DNA of 52,373 bases from Myxococcota bacterium (GTDB lineage Bacteria > Myxococcota_A > Polyangia > Polyangiales > Houyiibacteriaceae). Below, one piece after another: positions 1-7,695 of the stretch (position 1 is its first letter; each line of letters begins with the position of its first letter). Under the pieces are notes generated by a model. It searched no databases. It saw only the letters and a list, made by a program, of their open reading frames with translations, and was not told the DNA's origin. Position numbers and translations under genes: made by a program. The stretch covers positions 1 to 52,373 of the forward strand of contig JALOQC010000040.1 of NCBI GenBank assembly GCA_025453555.1. Reading direction: 5' to 3'.

Positions 1-172
1 CCACGAAGCCCACGAGCGCGAAGCTCACGAAGCCCACGAGCGTGAAGCCCACGAAGCCCACGAGCGCGAAGCTCACGAAGCCCACGAGCGTGAAGCCCAC
101 GAAGCCCACGAGCGCGAAGCTCACGAAGCCCACGAGCGTGAAGCCCGCGAAGCCCACGAGCGCGAAGCTCAT
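1..172 (+). repeat. 24-bp tandem repeat inside a coding region
   Basis: A 24-bp unit alternates between two versions (CGCGAAGCTC and CGTGAAGCCC endings), giving a 48-bp higher-order period. Copies are almost identical at DNA level, including at silent positions, which points to recent expansion. The unit is a multiple of three, so expansion keeps the reading frame. Confidence 0.85.
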
Positions 173-263
173 GAACCGCACGAGCGCCACGCGCACGAAG
201 TCCACGCGCGACCAGTCCGAGAAGTCGGCGGCTGACCCCGCCGACCAGGGCAAGAAGAAGTAG
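3..263 (+). CDS. C-terminal end of a Lys/Pro/Thr/Ser repeat protein (partial)
   Basis: The frame is open from the window edge to a TAG at 261-263, so only the C-terminal 86 residues are visible. Most of it is an eight-residue repeat alternating TKPTSAKL and TKPTSVKP, followed by a non-repeated basic tail ending in DQGKKK. Such Lys/Pro/Ala/Thr tails resemble the disordered basic tails of histone H1-like or other nucleic-acid-binding proteins, but no folded domain is visible and no function can be assigned. A second frame reads through as an HEAHEREA repeat until about 232. I prefer the basic frame because it ends in a natural Lys-rich tail and stops just before the ribosome binding site of the next gene. 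Frame choice is the main doubt. Confidence 0.45.
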   Translation, partial: TKPTSAKLTKPTSVKPTKPTSAKLTKPTSVKPTKPTSAKLTKPTSVKPAKPTSAKLMNRTSATRTKSTRDQSEKSAADPADQGKKK

Positions 264-294
264 CCCACGAGCCCGAAGCCCCGAAGGAGCCACG

Positions 295-846
295 ATGACC
301 ACGACCCACGACAGCACGGTGCGCACCTCGAACCCCGCCCTCGACCTCGACGCGCTCGCCGCGCGCGACGTCGCAGCCCTCGACGTGCTCTACCGGCGTG
401 GCCGCGTGCCTGCGCTCGACACGCTCGACGGGAACCCCACCGGGCGCATGCTCGCGATCCGCGGCCTCGATCGCGGCCCTCTCTCCGCGCGCGTTCGCTC
501 GCTCGCCGCCGCGCCGTTCTTCCCTTGGAGCGGTAAGTCCTTCGCGTCGCGCGACGCAGCGCACGGCCTCGGCGTCAACCGCGTGCACCTCGGCGGCAAG
601 CACAAGCTCTTCCCGTTCGAGACCACGATCGTCCCGTCCGTGATCGACGGCGCACCCTGCGTGCGTCTGAACTACGACCTCCCCGAGAACCCGTGGCTCA
701 TCCGCCACATCCACGACGAGGTGCGCGAGGTGGCGCCCCGGCTCTTCCTCGGCCCCGCGATGTGGCGCGGCGAGGACGAGCACACCTTCGTGCTCTGGTT
801 CGCCCTCGACGCCAATCGCCCGGCCGCGCCCTTCGGGTGGGGCTGA
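295..846 (+). CDS. Conserved-looking hypothetical protein, 183 aa
   Basis: I do not recognise the family. The protein has no signal peptide or membrane segment and looks like a soluble cytoplasmic protein. It has a compact central part (about residues 30-165) rich in Gly, Trp, Phe and His, with stretches such as GNPTGRMLAIRGL and PFFPWSGKSF that look like a folded domain rather than a shadow frame. The start is well supported: AAGGAG lies at 284-289, five bases before the ATG. It ends four bases before the following dehydrogenase gene, so the two are probably co-transcribed, which hints at a shared role in modifying a small or lipid-like substrate. That link is inference only. Confidence 0.7.
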   Translation: MTTTHDSTVRTSNPALDLDALAARDVAALDVLYRRGRVPALDTLDGNPTGRMLAIRGLDRGPLSARVRSLAAAPFFPWSGKSFASRDAAHGLGVNRVHLGGKHKLFPFETTIVPSVIDGAPCVRLNYDLPENPWLIRHIHDEVREVAPRLFLGPAMWRGEDEHTFVLWFALDANRPAAPFGWG

Positions 847-850
847 TTCG

Positions 851-1621
851 ATGGCGTCGCCCTCGACGACGGGTGCTCGTCATGCGCTCGTCACCGGCGC
901 GTCCGGCGCCATCGGCTCCGCGCTCGCGCGGGCGTTGCGAGCTCGCTGCGCGCGGATGAGCCTGGTCGACGTCGACGAGACGCGCCTCGCGTCGATCGCC
1001 CGCGAGCTCGACGCGCGCGCGTACGTCTGGGACCTCGCGGACGTCGCCTCGCTCGACGCGCGCTGGCGCGACGCGACTTCCGATGCCCCCGTGGATCTCT
1101 TGATCAACTGCGCAGGCATCCTCGACTTCCGCTCCGTCGACGCGATGCCGTGGGACGACGCGCGACGCGTGATCGACGTCGATCTCGTGGCGCCGCTCTG
1201 GCTCCAACGCCGCGCCGCGGCCGAGATGTCGCGCGGCGGCGCGATCGTGAACGTCGCGAGCCTCGCGGGCGTCGTCCCGTTGCGTGGAGCGACCTACTAC
1301 GGCGCGGCGAAGGCAGGCCTCGCGATGGCTTCGGAGATCGCGCACGTCGAGCTCGCGCCGCGTGGGATCCACGTCGTCACGGTCTATCCGGGCCCGGTGC
1401 GCTCCGGCCTCGAACGAAAGGGACGCACGCAGCTCGCCCGGAGCGCCCTCGCCCGCGTGCTGCCGAGCGGGTCCCCCGAGATCCTCGCCGCGCGCATCGT
1501 CCGCGCGCTCGACCGACGCTCCGCCCGCGTCGTGTACCCCTTCCCCTACGACCTCGCGCCGCGCTTCCCTTCCGTGGCGAGCGCGATCACGCGCCGCTTC
1601 AGCCCTGCGCCCCTCTCCTGA
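851..1621 (+). CDS. Short-chain dehydrogenase/reductase (SDR), 256 aa
   Basis: A classical SDR of typical length that should bind NAD(P)(H) and oxidise or reduce an alcohol/carbonyl group in the cytoplasm. Visible motifs are the nucleotide-binding TGASGAIG (residues 15-22), a conserved Asp in the LVDVDE stretch after beta-strand 2, the NCAG motif, the catalytic Ser in NVASLAG, and the catalytic pair Y150-x3-K154 in YYGAAK, followed by the PGPVRS segment typical of the family. The C-terminal 60 residues are basic and could contact a membrane or substrate. It starts four bases after the upstream gene and is followed after 54 bp by a second SDR. Substrate unknown; myxobacteria carry many such enzymes. 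Confidence 0.88.
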   Translation: MASPSTTGARHALVTGASGAIGSALARALRARCARMSLVDVDETRLASIARELDARAYVWDLADVASLDARWRDATSDAPVDLLINCAGILDFRSVDAMPWDDARRVIDVDLVAPLWLQRRAAAEMSRGGAIVNVASLAGVVPLRGATYYGAAKAGLAMASEIAHVELAPRGIHVVTVYPGPVRSGLERKGRTQLARSALARVLPSGSPEILAARIVRALDRRSARVVYPFPYDLAPRFPSVASAITRRFSPAPLS

Positions 1622-1675
1622 CGACCGCCTCCCCGCCCTCACCTCCACCACGAACGACGAACGACGAACGACGCC

Positions 1676-2740
1676 ATGACCCGACCCTTCACCGAGCACG
1701 ATCTCCCGAACCTCCACGGCCGCCACGTCGTGATCACCGGCGCGAACAGCGGCATCGGCTTCGAGGCCGCGCGCGCCTTCGCATCGAAGGGCGCCCACGT
1801 CGTCCTCGCCTGCCGCACGCGCAGCAAAGGCGAGGAAGCAGTCGCGCGGATCCGCGAGACGAGCCCGAGCGCGCAGCTCACGCTGGAGAGCCTCGATCTC
1901 GCGAGCCTCGCGTCGATTCGCGCGTTCGCGGACCGCGTGCGTACGACGCTGCCCTCGCTCGACCTCCTCGTGAACAACGCCGGCATCATGGCGATCCCGC
2001 GCCAAGAGACCGCGGACGGCTTCGAGATGCAGATGGGCACGAACCACCTCGGCCACTTCGCGCTCACCGGTCTGCTCTTGCCGAACCTGCTCGCGACTCC
2101 GAGCTCGCGCGTCGTCACCGTGAGCAGCGTCGGTCATCACTTCGTGCGTCGCGTGAAGCTCGACGATCTCCACGCGCGCCGCGGCTACCAGAAGTGGATC
2201 GTCTACTGCCGCACCAAGCTCGCGAACCTGCTCTTCACCTTCGAGCTCCAGCGTCGCCTCGAAGCCGCGTCTGTTTCCGGAGGGGCGTTCCGGCGCCCCT
2301 CCCCCCATCGGGCACAGCCCGAGTGGGGCCCCCCTCCACCCACCCGTCCGCGGGGTCAGCCGCGGACGAGCGTTTCCGGAGGCACGATCGCGGTCGCGTG
2401 TCACCCCGGGTTCTCCAGCACGAACCTCCAGTTCGTGGGCCCGCAGCTCGAGGACGCCAAGCTCACCGCCGCGGTCATGCGCCTGAACAACCGCTACGTC
2501 GCGCAGTCCGCCGCCGACGGCGCGCTCCCGACGCTCTACGCATCGACCGCGGATCTTCGTGGCGGCGACTACGTGGGTCCGACGGGCCTCTTCGAGCTTC
2601 GTGGAGCGCCGGGAATCGCGTGCGTCGGCGCTCGTGCGCGCGACACAGAAGCTGCGCACGCGCTCTTCGAGCTCAGCGAGCGCGAGACCGGCGTGACGTT
2701 CGACTTCCGCGCCGCAAAGCGCGCGGTCGCGCAGGCCTGA
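1676..2740 (+). CDS. SDR of the retinol dehydrogenase/WWOX-like type, carrying a 33-residue inserted segment
   Basis: An NAD(P)-dependent oxidoreductase of the protochlorophyllide-reductase/retinol-dehydrogenase-like SDR branch. Motifs are TGANSGIG near the N-terminus, NNAGIM, SSVGHH, and the catalytic Y177-x3-K181 (YCRTK), then the family-typical FTFELQRRLEAA segment. Directly after this, where relatives run straight into a VxAVACHPGxxxTNLQ segment, the protein has 33 extra residues (about 200-232) rich in Pro, Arg and Gly. The DNA there is the dispersed structured repeat described separately, bounded by 11-bp direct repeats exactly 99 bp apart, so the frame survives. The rest of the protein is intact. 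Activity could be normal, since the insert lies at a variable loop before the substrate-binding region, but this is not proven. Confidence 0.85.
   Translation: MTRPFTEHDLPNLHGRHVVITGANSGIGFEAARAFASKGAHVVLACRTRSKGEEAVARIRETSPSAQLTLESLDLASLASIRAFADRVRTTLPSLDLLVNNAGIMAIPRQETADGFEMQMGTNHLGHFALTGLLLPNLLATPSSRVVTVSSVGHHFVRRVKLDDLHARRGYQKWIVYCRTKLANLLFTFELQRRLEAASVSGGAFRRPSPHRAQPEWGPPPPTRPRGQPRTSVSGGTIAVACHPGFSSTNLQFVGPQLEDAKLTAAVMRLNNRYVAQSAADGALPTLYASTADLRGGDYVGPTGLFELRGAPGIACVGARARDTEAAHALFELSERETGVTFDFRAAKRAVAQA
2273..2382 (+). mobile_element. In-frame copy of the dispersed structured element, flanked by 11-bp direct repeats
   Basis: The 11-mer GTTTCCGGAGG occurs at 2273-2283 and again at 2372-2382. 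Between them is the common element: an 8-bp hairpin with 4-nt loop starting at A2281, a C run, a second hairpin CGGGC-ACA-GCCCG, a G4C6 run, and a third hairpin TCCGCGG/CCGCGGA near 2348-2367. The flanking repeat looks like a target-site duplication. No transposase is encoded, so movement would need an enzyme supplied elsewhere. That it is mobile is inference. Confidence 0.7.
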
Positions 2741-2790
2741 GCCTCAGAGCAGGCATCCGTTGCACGGACTCTTGCTCTTCTCATCTTCTG

Positions 2791-2899
2791 AGGGGTCGAG
2801 CGCGACCCCTCCCCCAACCGGCAAAGCCGGCTCGAGGGCCCCTCCCACCTCACGAGCGGTGCTCCCCTCGCACGGATTGAATCCGTACAAGTGGGGCCC
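2791..2899 (+). repeat. Dispersed structured element, copy A (between convergent genes)
   Basis: Hairpin 1 is AGGGGTCG-AGCG-CGACCCCT (2791-2810), followed by a run of five C, hairpin 2 CCGGC-AAA-GCCGG (2818-2830), a GGGCCCCTCCC stretch, and a further small palindrome around 2872-2886 (ACGGATT/AATCCGT). It fills most of the gap between the convergent SDR and kinase genes and could also act as a transcription stop for either. Confidence 0.7.
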
Positions 2900-2903
2900 G
2901 CTC

Positions 2904-4622
2904 TCAGCTCTCCTGCTCGAGCCGCGCGAAGAGCTCGCGCAGTCGGCTCTCACCGCGCAGACGATCGCAGAACTGCGTCGCCATCTGGATGAGCTGTTGC
3001 TCGCGCGCCTGCGCTTCCCCCGAGCCGGTCGTCAGCACGGCCTCGCTCGACTGACGCTTCTCCACGTACTCGTTCTCGGTGCGCTCGAGGTTCGCGCGCA
3101 GCGTGCGCACTTGCAGCTCGAGGTCCTCCACCTCGCGCCGCTTCGCCTCGACCCAGCGCCGCGCCTTGTCGGCGGCACCGCGCGTGAGCCCCCACCGATC
3201 GACCGCGTCCGCGAGCTCCCGCAGGGTGCGCGCAAATCCCTCGTCCGGCGCCGCGAGCACCCGAAAGCCGCCGCTCGTCTCGAGCCGCCCGAGCGCATGG
3301 TCGTACGCGCTCTTCGCTTGGTTCTCGGCGTCGAAGTACGGCTGCACCTCTTGGCCGGCCTGACGCGCCGCCTCGCGCGCGAGCGAGAGATCCTCCGCGA
3401 GCGACTGCACCGCGAAGCCGAGCCGCGCGCGGGTGTCGCGCGCCTCGCGCTCGAGCTCCTCGAGTCTGCGCTGCTCCTTCAGACCTTCGCTGCGCAGCTC
3501 GTGCACGCGCCGCAGCGCGTTTCGGATCCCGTCGAGCAGCGCGCGCAGATCGTTCGGCACCGGTCCCTGCCCGAACGCGTGCTGCAGCATCTGCTCGAAG
3601 ATCGCGGTCCGCCGCGCCCAACGCTCGAGCGTGGTCGGCGGCAGGGTCGGCGCCGCGATGGGACGACTCGGCGTCGGCATCGGCGGCGCGGGAACGGACC
3701 CTCCCTTGGGCGCGAGCGCCTGGAGCTCCTTGATCACCGCGTGCGCGTCGACCGGCCGGTTCTCGGGCTTCTTCTCGAGCAGCTTGAGGATCAGCTCCTC
3801 CATCCGACGCGGGCACTGCGGCGCCAGCTCGGAAGGCTTCGGCGGCGGCTCCTGCATGTGCTTGATGAAGTAGCCCGTGAGCTCCTGCGACTCGAAGGGC
3901 AGCCGGCCCGTGAGCATCTCGAAGAGGATGCAGCCGACCGCGTAGAGATCTGCCGCCGGTCCCGCGTCGATGCTCGTGATGCGCTCGGGCGCCATGTACT
4001 GCGGCGTGCCGAAGATCTCGCCCGCGTTCGTGAGGCGCGTGTCGTGGGTCGAGCGCGCGATGCCGAAGTCGAGCAGCTTGACGACCTCACGCCCCGGGCC
4101 CGCCTGCACGACGAAGATGTTCTCGGGCTTCAGATCGCGGTGGATCACGTCGAAGTCGTGCGCGCGCGCGAGCCCCTGCGCGATCTGCAGCCCGAGCCCG
4201 GCGACGCGCCCCGGATCCATCGGCCCTTGATCGACGAAGGTCTGCAGCGAGGTCCCGTGCAGCAGCTCCATCACGAGGAACACCGCTCCGTCGGTCTCGC
4301 CGTAGTCGTAGATCTCGATGATGTTCGGGTGCGCGAGCGCTGCGGCGTTCTTCGCTTCGCGGCGGAAGCGCTCCCGCAGCGAGGGATCGTTCATCAGGCG
4401 CGAGCTCAGGATCTTCACCGCGACCGGCCGATCCACGAGCGTGTGCCGCGCGCGGTAGACCGTCGCCATGCCGCCTTCGCCGATGGGGCGCTCGACCAAG
4501 TACCGCCCCGCCAGCGTCTTGCCGATCCAAGGGTCGGCCATCGGCACGAGCGGCGTGTCGTCGACGAAGCAGCGCTCGTGCTCGTCTTGGTACTGAAGGT
4601 TGCAGGTCGGGCAGGCCTTCAT
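2904..4622 (-). CDS. Serine/threonine protein kinase with N-terminal zinc ribbon and C-terminal coiled coil
   Basis: A Hanks-type kinase of 572 aa, probably cytoplasmic because no membrane segment is visible. The N-terminus has a zinc-ribbon-like C4-x2-C7...C18 pattern. The kinase domain runs from about residue 41 to 305: P-loop GEGGMATV, ATP-binding K70 in VAVKIL, catalytic HRDLKPEN (about 161-168), the DFG metal site (about 186) and APE. The C-terminal part (about 340-572) is a long, charged, Leu/Arg/Glu-rich stretch with heptad character, likely a coiled coil for dimerisation or partner binding. It is divergent from a second kinase across a 152-bp gap. A G-rich GGGGGTGAG sits just before the ATG, and a TATCGT hexamer further upstream is a possible -10 element. 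Confidence 0.93.
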   Translation of the reverse strand: MKACPTCNLQYQDEHERCFVDDTPLVPMADPWIGKTLAGRYLVERPIGEGGMATVYRARHTLVDRPVAVKILSSRLMNDPSLRERFRREAKNAAALAHPNIIEIYDYGETDGAVFLVMELLHGTSLQTFVDQGPMDPGRVAGLGLQIAQGLARAHDFDVIHRDLKPENIFVVQAGPGREVVKLLDFGIARSTHDTRLTNAGEIFGTPQYMAPERITSIDAGPAADLYAVGCILFEMLTGRLPFESQELTGYFIKHMQEPPPKPSELAPQCPRRMEELILKLLEKKPENRPVDAHAVIKELQALAPKGGSVPAPPMPTPSRPIAAPTLPPTTLERWARRTAIFEQMLQHAFGQGPVPNDLRALLDGIRNALRRVHELRSEGLKEQRRLEELEREARDTRARLGFAVQSLAEDLSLAREAARQAGQEVQPYFDAENQAKSAYDHALGRLETSGGFRVLAAPDEGFARTLRELADAVDRWGLTRGAADKARRWVEAKRREVEDLELQVRTLRANLERTENEYVEKRQSSEAVLTTGSGEAQAREQQLIQMATQFCDRLRGESRLRELFARLEQES

Positions 4623-4761
4623 CTCACCCCCGTCGGCGCGAACGATACCAGCTCTCGAACGCGTCCCCTGTCGATTCGCCGTGGCCGCGCCGCACCGTCA
4701 CCGCTCCCGATGCGCCGACCCTTCGATTGCAGCGCTCTCGATTCGACGGCCAGACCCCGGC

Positions 4762-4767
4762 TATGCT
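4762..4767 (+). promoter_or_regulatory. Candidate -10 hexamer TATGCT, 7 nt before the kinase start
   Basis: TATGCT ends seven bases before the ATG at 4775, with only GC-rich sequence between and no Shine-Dalgarno site. A -10 at this distance would place the transcript start at or next to the start codon. No convincing -35 is visible. The same arrangement occurs at several other genes in the window. Confidence 0.5.
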
Positions 4768-4774
4768 CCCGCGG

Positions 4775-6121
4775 ATGGCCGACCTGCTCGGACGTTTCGA
4801 GCTCGTGGACAAGCTCGCCACCGGCGGCATGGGTGACGTGTATCTCGCCCACCAATGGGGCGACGGCGGCTTCGTTCGCCCCGCGGTCGTGAAGCGTCTG
4901 CACCCGCACCTCGGCGAACGTCCCGCCGCGCTCGACGACTTCCGCAACGAAGCCGCGATCCTCGCGCTGCTCGCGCACCCTGGCATCCCACACGTCTACG
5001 ACTTCCGATTCGATCACGGCCGCTGGTACATCGCGATGGAGTACGTGCGTGGCCCGACGCTCGGCGCGGTGCGGCGCGCGGAGCAGAGCATCGGGCGCAT
5101 CATGCCGTGGAAGGCCGCGCTCGGAGTCGCGCTGCAGCTCTGCGACATCCTCGGCTACGTGCACGAACGTCGCGACGACGTGAGCGACGAGCCCCTCGGG
5201 ATCGTTCACGGGGATCTGAGCCCCGAGAACGTGATCCTCGGACGGGACGGCCAAGTTCGGCTGCTCGATTTCGGCATCGCGGGAGGCTCCGATCATCGGC
5301 AGCGTCAGCGTGAACGCGAGAAAGGCATCCGCGGCACCCTCGGCTACATCGCGCCCGAAGCGATCTCGAAGGACCAGCCGGTCGATCACCGCGCGGATCT
5401 CTTCGTGCTCGGCGTCCTCCTCTACGAGATGACGACCGGTCAGCGGCTCTTCCCGGGCGACGGCCTCACCTACGTCAACGCGGTGCTCCAGGAGTCGCCG
5501 CGCCCACCGAGCGAGCACCGACGCGACTACCCGGAGGACCTCGAAGCCGTGCTCGCGCAGGTGCTCTCACGCGACGTGGACGAGCGCCCGCCCGGAACGC
5601 GCGAGCTGCGCCGCGCACTCGAAGACGTCGCGCGCGCCCACGACATCCCGCTCGGAGGTCGCGTGGTGAGCGACTACGCCGAGACGCTCTACCCCGCGCG
5701 CGAGGATCGGCGCCTCGCGCTCCGCGAACGCCCCGAGGTGCTCGCGACCCAAGAGCTCCCGGCGCTCGAAGCGCACGAAGATCCCGCATCGCTCTCGCCG
5801 GACGAGCGCGCGGAGATGCTCGCCGGGCTCTCCGACTTCCTGCTCCCCGAAATGGAAGAGCTCGAAGCCGAGCTGCTCGAAGAGACGAAGAGCAGCTCGC
5901 CGCCCGCACGCACGGGCGCACGAGGTCCGCGCATGCCGCCGCCCCCCCCCGCGCCGCCCGTGACGCCCTCGCAGACGGAGACGCGCGTGCGTCGCCCACC
6001 GGGAAAGAGCGAGACGGGGGAGAAGCTCGACGACGGAACGAAGCCGCGAAGCGAGAGCTCGGACGACAAGCCCAACGAGAAAGCCGGCTTCTACATCTAC
6101 GTGGCCGACGAGGAGTCCTGA
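4775..6121 (+). CDS. Serine/threonine protein kinase, non-RD type, with Pro-rich tail
   Basis: A cytoplasmic Hanks-type kinase of 448 aa. I choose the ATG at 4775 (MADLLGRFEL) rather than 4727 because the kinase fold begins there and a -10-like TATGCT lies seven bases upstream. Motifs are GGMGDVY in the glycine loop, K40 in VVKRLHPHL, the catalytic loop HGDLSPENV (H145, D147), DFG near 165, and an APE equivalent. The Arg of the usual HRD is Gly, so it is a non-RD kinase and need not be activated by activation-loop phosphorylation. After about residue 300 the protein is acidic and then Pro-rich (PPPPPAPPVTP), probably disordered, with no transmembrane segment. It overlaps the next gene by one base (TGATG), indicating translational coupling to a small MYXO-CTERM protein. 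Confidence 0.92.
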   Translation: MADLLGRFELVDKLATGGMGDVYLAHQWGDGGFVRPAVVKRLHPHLGERPAALDDFRNEAAILALLAHPGIPHVYDFRFDHGRWYIAMEYVRGPTLGAVRRAEQSIGRIMPWKAALGVALQLCDILGYVHERRDDVSDEPLGIVHGDLSPENVILGRDGQVRLLDFGIAGGSDHRQRQREREKGIRGTLGYIAPEAISKDQPVDHRADLFVLGVLLYEMTTGQRLFPGDGLTYVNAVLQESPRPPSEHRRDYPEDLEAVLAQVLSRDVDERPPGTRELRRALEDVARAHDIPLGGRVVSDYAETLYPAREDRRLALRERPEVLATQELPALEAHEDPASLSPDERAEMLAGLSDFLLPEMEELEAELLEETKSSSPPARTGARGPRMPPPPPAPPVTPSQTETRVRRPPGKSETGEKLDDGTKPRSESSDDKPNEKAGFYIYVADEES

Positions 6122-6348
6122 TGCGCGCGATGCTCGGTGCCCAGTTTGGTGCTCTCGTGCTCGGATCGATGCTGGTGCTCACCAGCGCGTTCGGTGCATC
6201 CACCGTGTCGGCCGACGTGCCGCCCCCGGACGCGGGAGAGCCGCGCGAGGACGACGGCGGCTGCAGCGTAGGCGGAGGCGGAGCGGCCGCTGCCCCGCTG
6301 ATGTTCGGCGCGTGGTGGCTCGTCGCGCGTCGCCGCCGCAAGCGCTGA
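6121..6348 (+). CDS. Very small secreted protein with MYXO-CTERM sorting tail, 75 aa
   Basis: The protein has an N-terminal signal peptide (hydrophobic FGALVLGSMLVLTSAFG, likely cleavage after VSA), a short acidic linker of about 15 residues (PPPDAGEPREDDGG), and a C-terminal tail of the MYXO-CTERM pattern: Gly-Cys-Ser, a Gly/Ala-rich hydrophobic stretch ending in AWWLVA, and a final RRRRKR. In Myxococcota this tail directs surface anchoring through the Cys. The linker is all that would be displayed, so it may act as a tag, a peptide signal or a decoy substrate of the sorting machinery. Its ATG overlaps the kinase stop, so the two are made together. Function unknown; the tail assignment is from family knowledge. 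Confidence 0.75.
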   Translation: MRAMLGAQFGALVLGSMLVLTSAFGASTVSADVPPPDAGEPREDDGGCSVGGGGAAAAPLMFGAWWLVARRRRKR

Positions 6349-6403
6349 CTTGAAGCTCAGCCGATTTCGCAAGCCGCCCTACCGGACGGCGCGCAGCTCG
6401 CGA

Positions 6404-6486
6404 AGCGAGCGAAGGCTCGTGGGAGGGGGCCCCTCGGGGCTTCATGCCCCGTGGGGGAGGGTCTGGCGACAGACCCTCAAGGAAGC
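6404..6486 (-). repeat. Dispersed structured element, copy C (reverse orientation)
   Basis: Read on the minus strand it has hairpin 1 AGGGTCTG-TCGC-CAGACCCT (plus coordinates 6458-6477), five C, hairpin 2 GGGGC-ATGAA-GCCCC (6436-6450), then GAGGGGCCCCC and a tail with CGAGCCTTCGCTCGCTTCG. The tail closely matches the one in copy D near 14560-14580. It lies in the 297-bp gap between convergent genes, which otherwise holds only the short repeat at 6511-6600. Confidence 0.75.
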
Positions 6487-6510
6487 TGAAACCGAACACC
6501 AAACGTCACG

Positions 6511-6600
6511 CGCTCACGCGAACTCGGGGCGCTCACGCGAACACGTGACGTTTGCGCGCTCACGCGGACACGGGACGTTCGCGCGGTCTCACGCGAACCC
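6511..6600 (+). repeat. Degenerate short repeats (GCTCACGCG core)
   Basis: Imperfect copies of GCTCACGCGAAC / GCTCACGCGGAC alternate with CACGTGACGTTTGCGC-like segments. There is no coding potential in keeping with the neighbours. Nothing else is seen in this intergenic stretch apart from the structured element beside it. Confidence 0.6.
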
Positions 6601-6645
6601 AGCACCGCTCCAACCGCGCACGAGCTCAGACTTCGTGCTCGTCGC

Positions 6646-7695
6646 TCACGCGAAGAGCACGGCGAGCGCGCGCTCGATCGACCAATACGCTGCCACGGCG
6701 CCGAGCGCGTACGCGATCGGGGCCTCGACGAAGCGCGCGCGACCGCGCTCGTCGAGGCGGCGTGACGCCAGCGCGAGGAGCGAGAGCCCGACCGCGACGA
6801 GCGCGATCTGACCGAGCTCGACGCCGAGGTTGAAGGCGAAGAGCGAGGTGACGAGCGCGTCGCTCGGCAGACCGATCTCGGAGAGCGCGCTCGCGAAGCC
6901 GAGCCCGTGCAAGAGGCCGAAGAGCGCCGCCGCGAGCTCCGGGCGTGCGTGGATCGCGCTCGGACTCGTGCTCCGCAGCTCGCGCGCGACCAGCAACACA
7001 CTGAGCGCGATGCAGGCCTCGACGGGCGCCGTGGCGACGTCGACGAGCTCGAGGCTCGCGAGCGCGAGCGTGATGCTGTGCCCGAGCGTGAACGCGGTCG
7101 CAGTGAGGATCGCGCGCCGCGGGGTGCGCACGAGCAGCACGAGCGCCACGACGAAGAGCACGTGATCGATCCCGAACGCGATGTGCTCGACCCCGAGCAC
7201 GAGGTACCGACCGAACGCGCCCTCGGAAGACGCGCCGCCGAGCCGAACGCGCGGCCTTCCCGCGTCGAGAACCGCCGTCTCCACCGTCCGCATCTCGCCG
7301 TCCGCGGCCTCGCGCACCTCGACCCGCGCCTGCAAATCGACGGGCAATCCGCGCAGCTCCAGCTCCCCGCGCAGCACATCGCACCGCAGCCGGAACGTGC
7401 GATCGATCCCCGTGGACACCACGCGCGTCGTGGTCGGCGCGCGCTCTTCGCAGCCTGCGGGGAACACGACCTCCACGAGTCGCGCGCGGTCCGCGGCGCC
7501 GCTCACACGAAACACCGCGTCGACGTCGCCCTCCGCGCGCACGTCGATCGTGAGCAGCGCGAAGCCCGTCGGATGTGCCCGCGCCGAAGACACGAAACAC
7601 GCGAGCCACGCGAGGCCCACGAGCCATGCCATCACCACGTGCCCGAATGGACGCTTCACGCGACGTCGAGCCGCGGTCGAGATCGCTGCGCTCAT
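6646..7695 (-). CDS. HupE/UreJ-type membrane protein, 349 aa
   Basis: The N-terminus is a signal/anchor (hydrophobic VVMAWLVGLAWLACFVSSA, cut before AHPTG), followed by a periplasmic beta-rich domain of about 140 residues (about 45-185) with VRAEGDVDAVFRVSG and similar strands. The C-terminal half (about 190-349) has roughly six membrane helices with the family His/Asp pattern GVEHIAFGIDHVLF and HSITLALASLELV. This is the HupE/UreJ_2 layout. HupE/UreJ proteins are linked to nickel or other metal supply, but members in non-hydrogenase settings like this one have no proven substrate. The ATG at 7695 overlaps the upstream stop as ATGA, which fixes the start and couples it to the PpiC-like gene. 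Confidence 0.85.
   Translation of the reverse strand: MSAAISTAARRRVKRPFGHVVMAWLVGLAWLACFVSSARAHPTGFALLTIDVRAEGDVDAVFRVSGAADRARLVEVVFPAGCEERAPTTTRVVSTGIDRTFRLRCDVLRGELELRGLPVDLQARVEVREAADGEMRTVETAVLDAGRPRVRLGGASSEGAFGRYLVLGVEHIAFGIDHVLFVVALVLLVRTPRRAILTATAFTLGHSITLALASLELVDVATAPVEACIALSVLLVARELRSTSPSAIHARPELAAALFGLLHGLGFASALSEIGLPSDALVTSLFAFNLGVELGQIALVAVGLSLLALASRRLDERGRARFVEAPIAYALGAVAAYWSIERALAVLFA

Noticed and set aside
2760-4892. A 710-codon plus-strand frame over the first kinase
   Set aside because: It is antisense to a kinase with all catalytic motifs, and its own product is Arg/Leu-rich with no domain.
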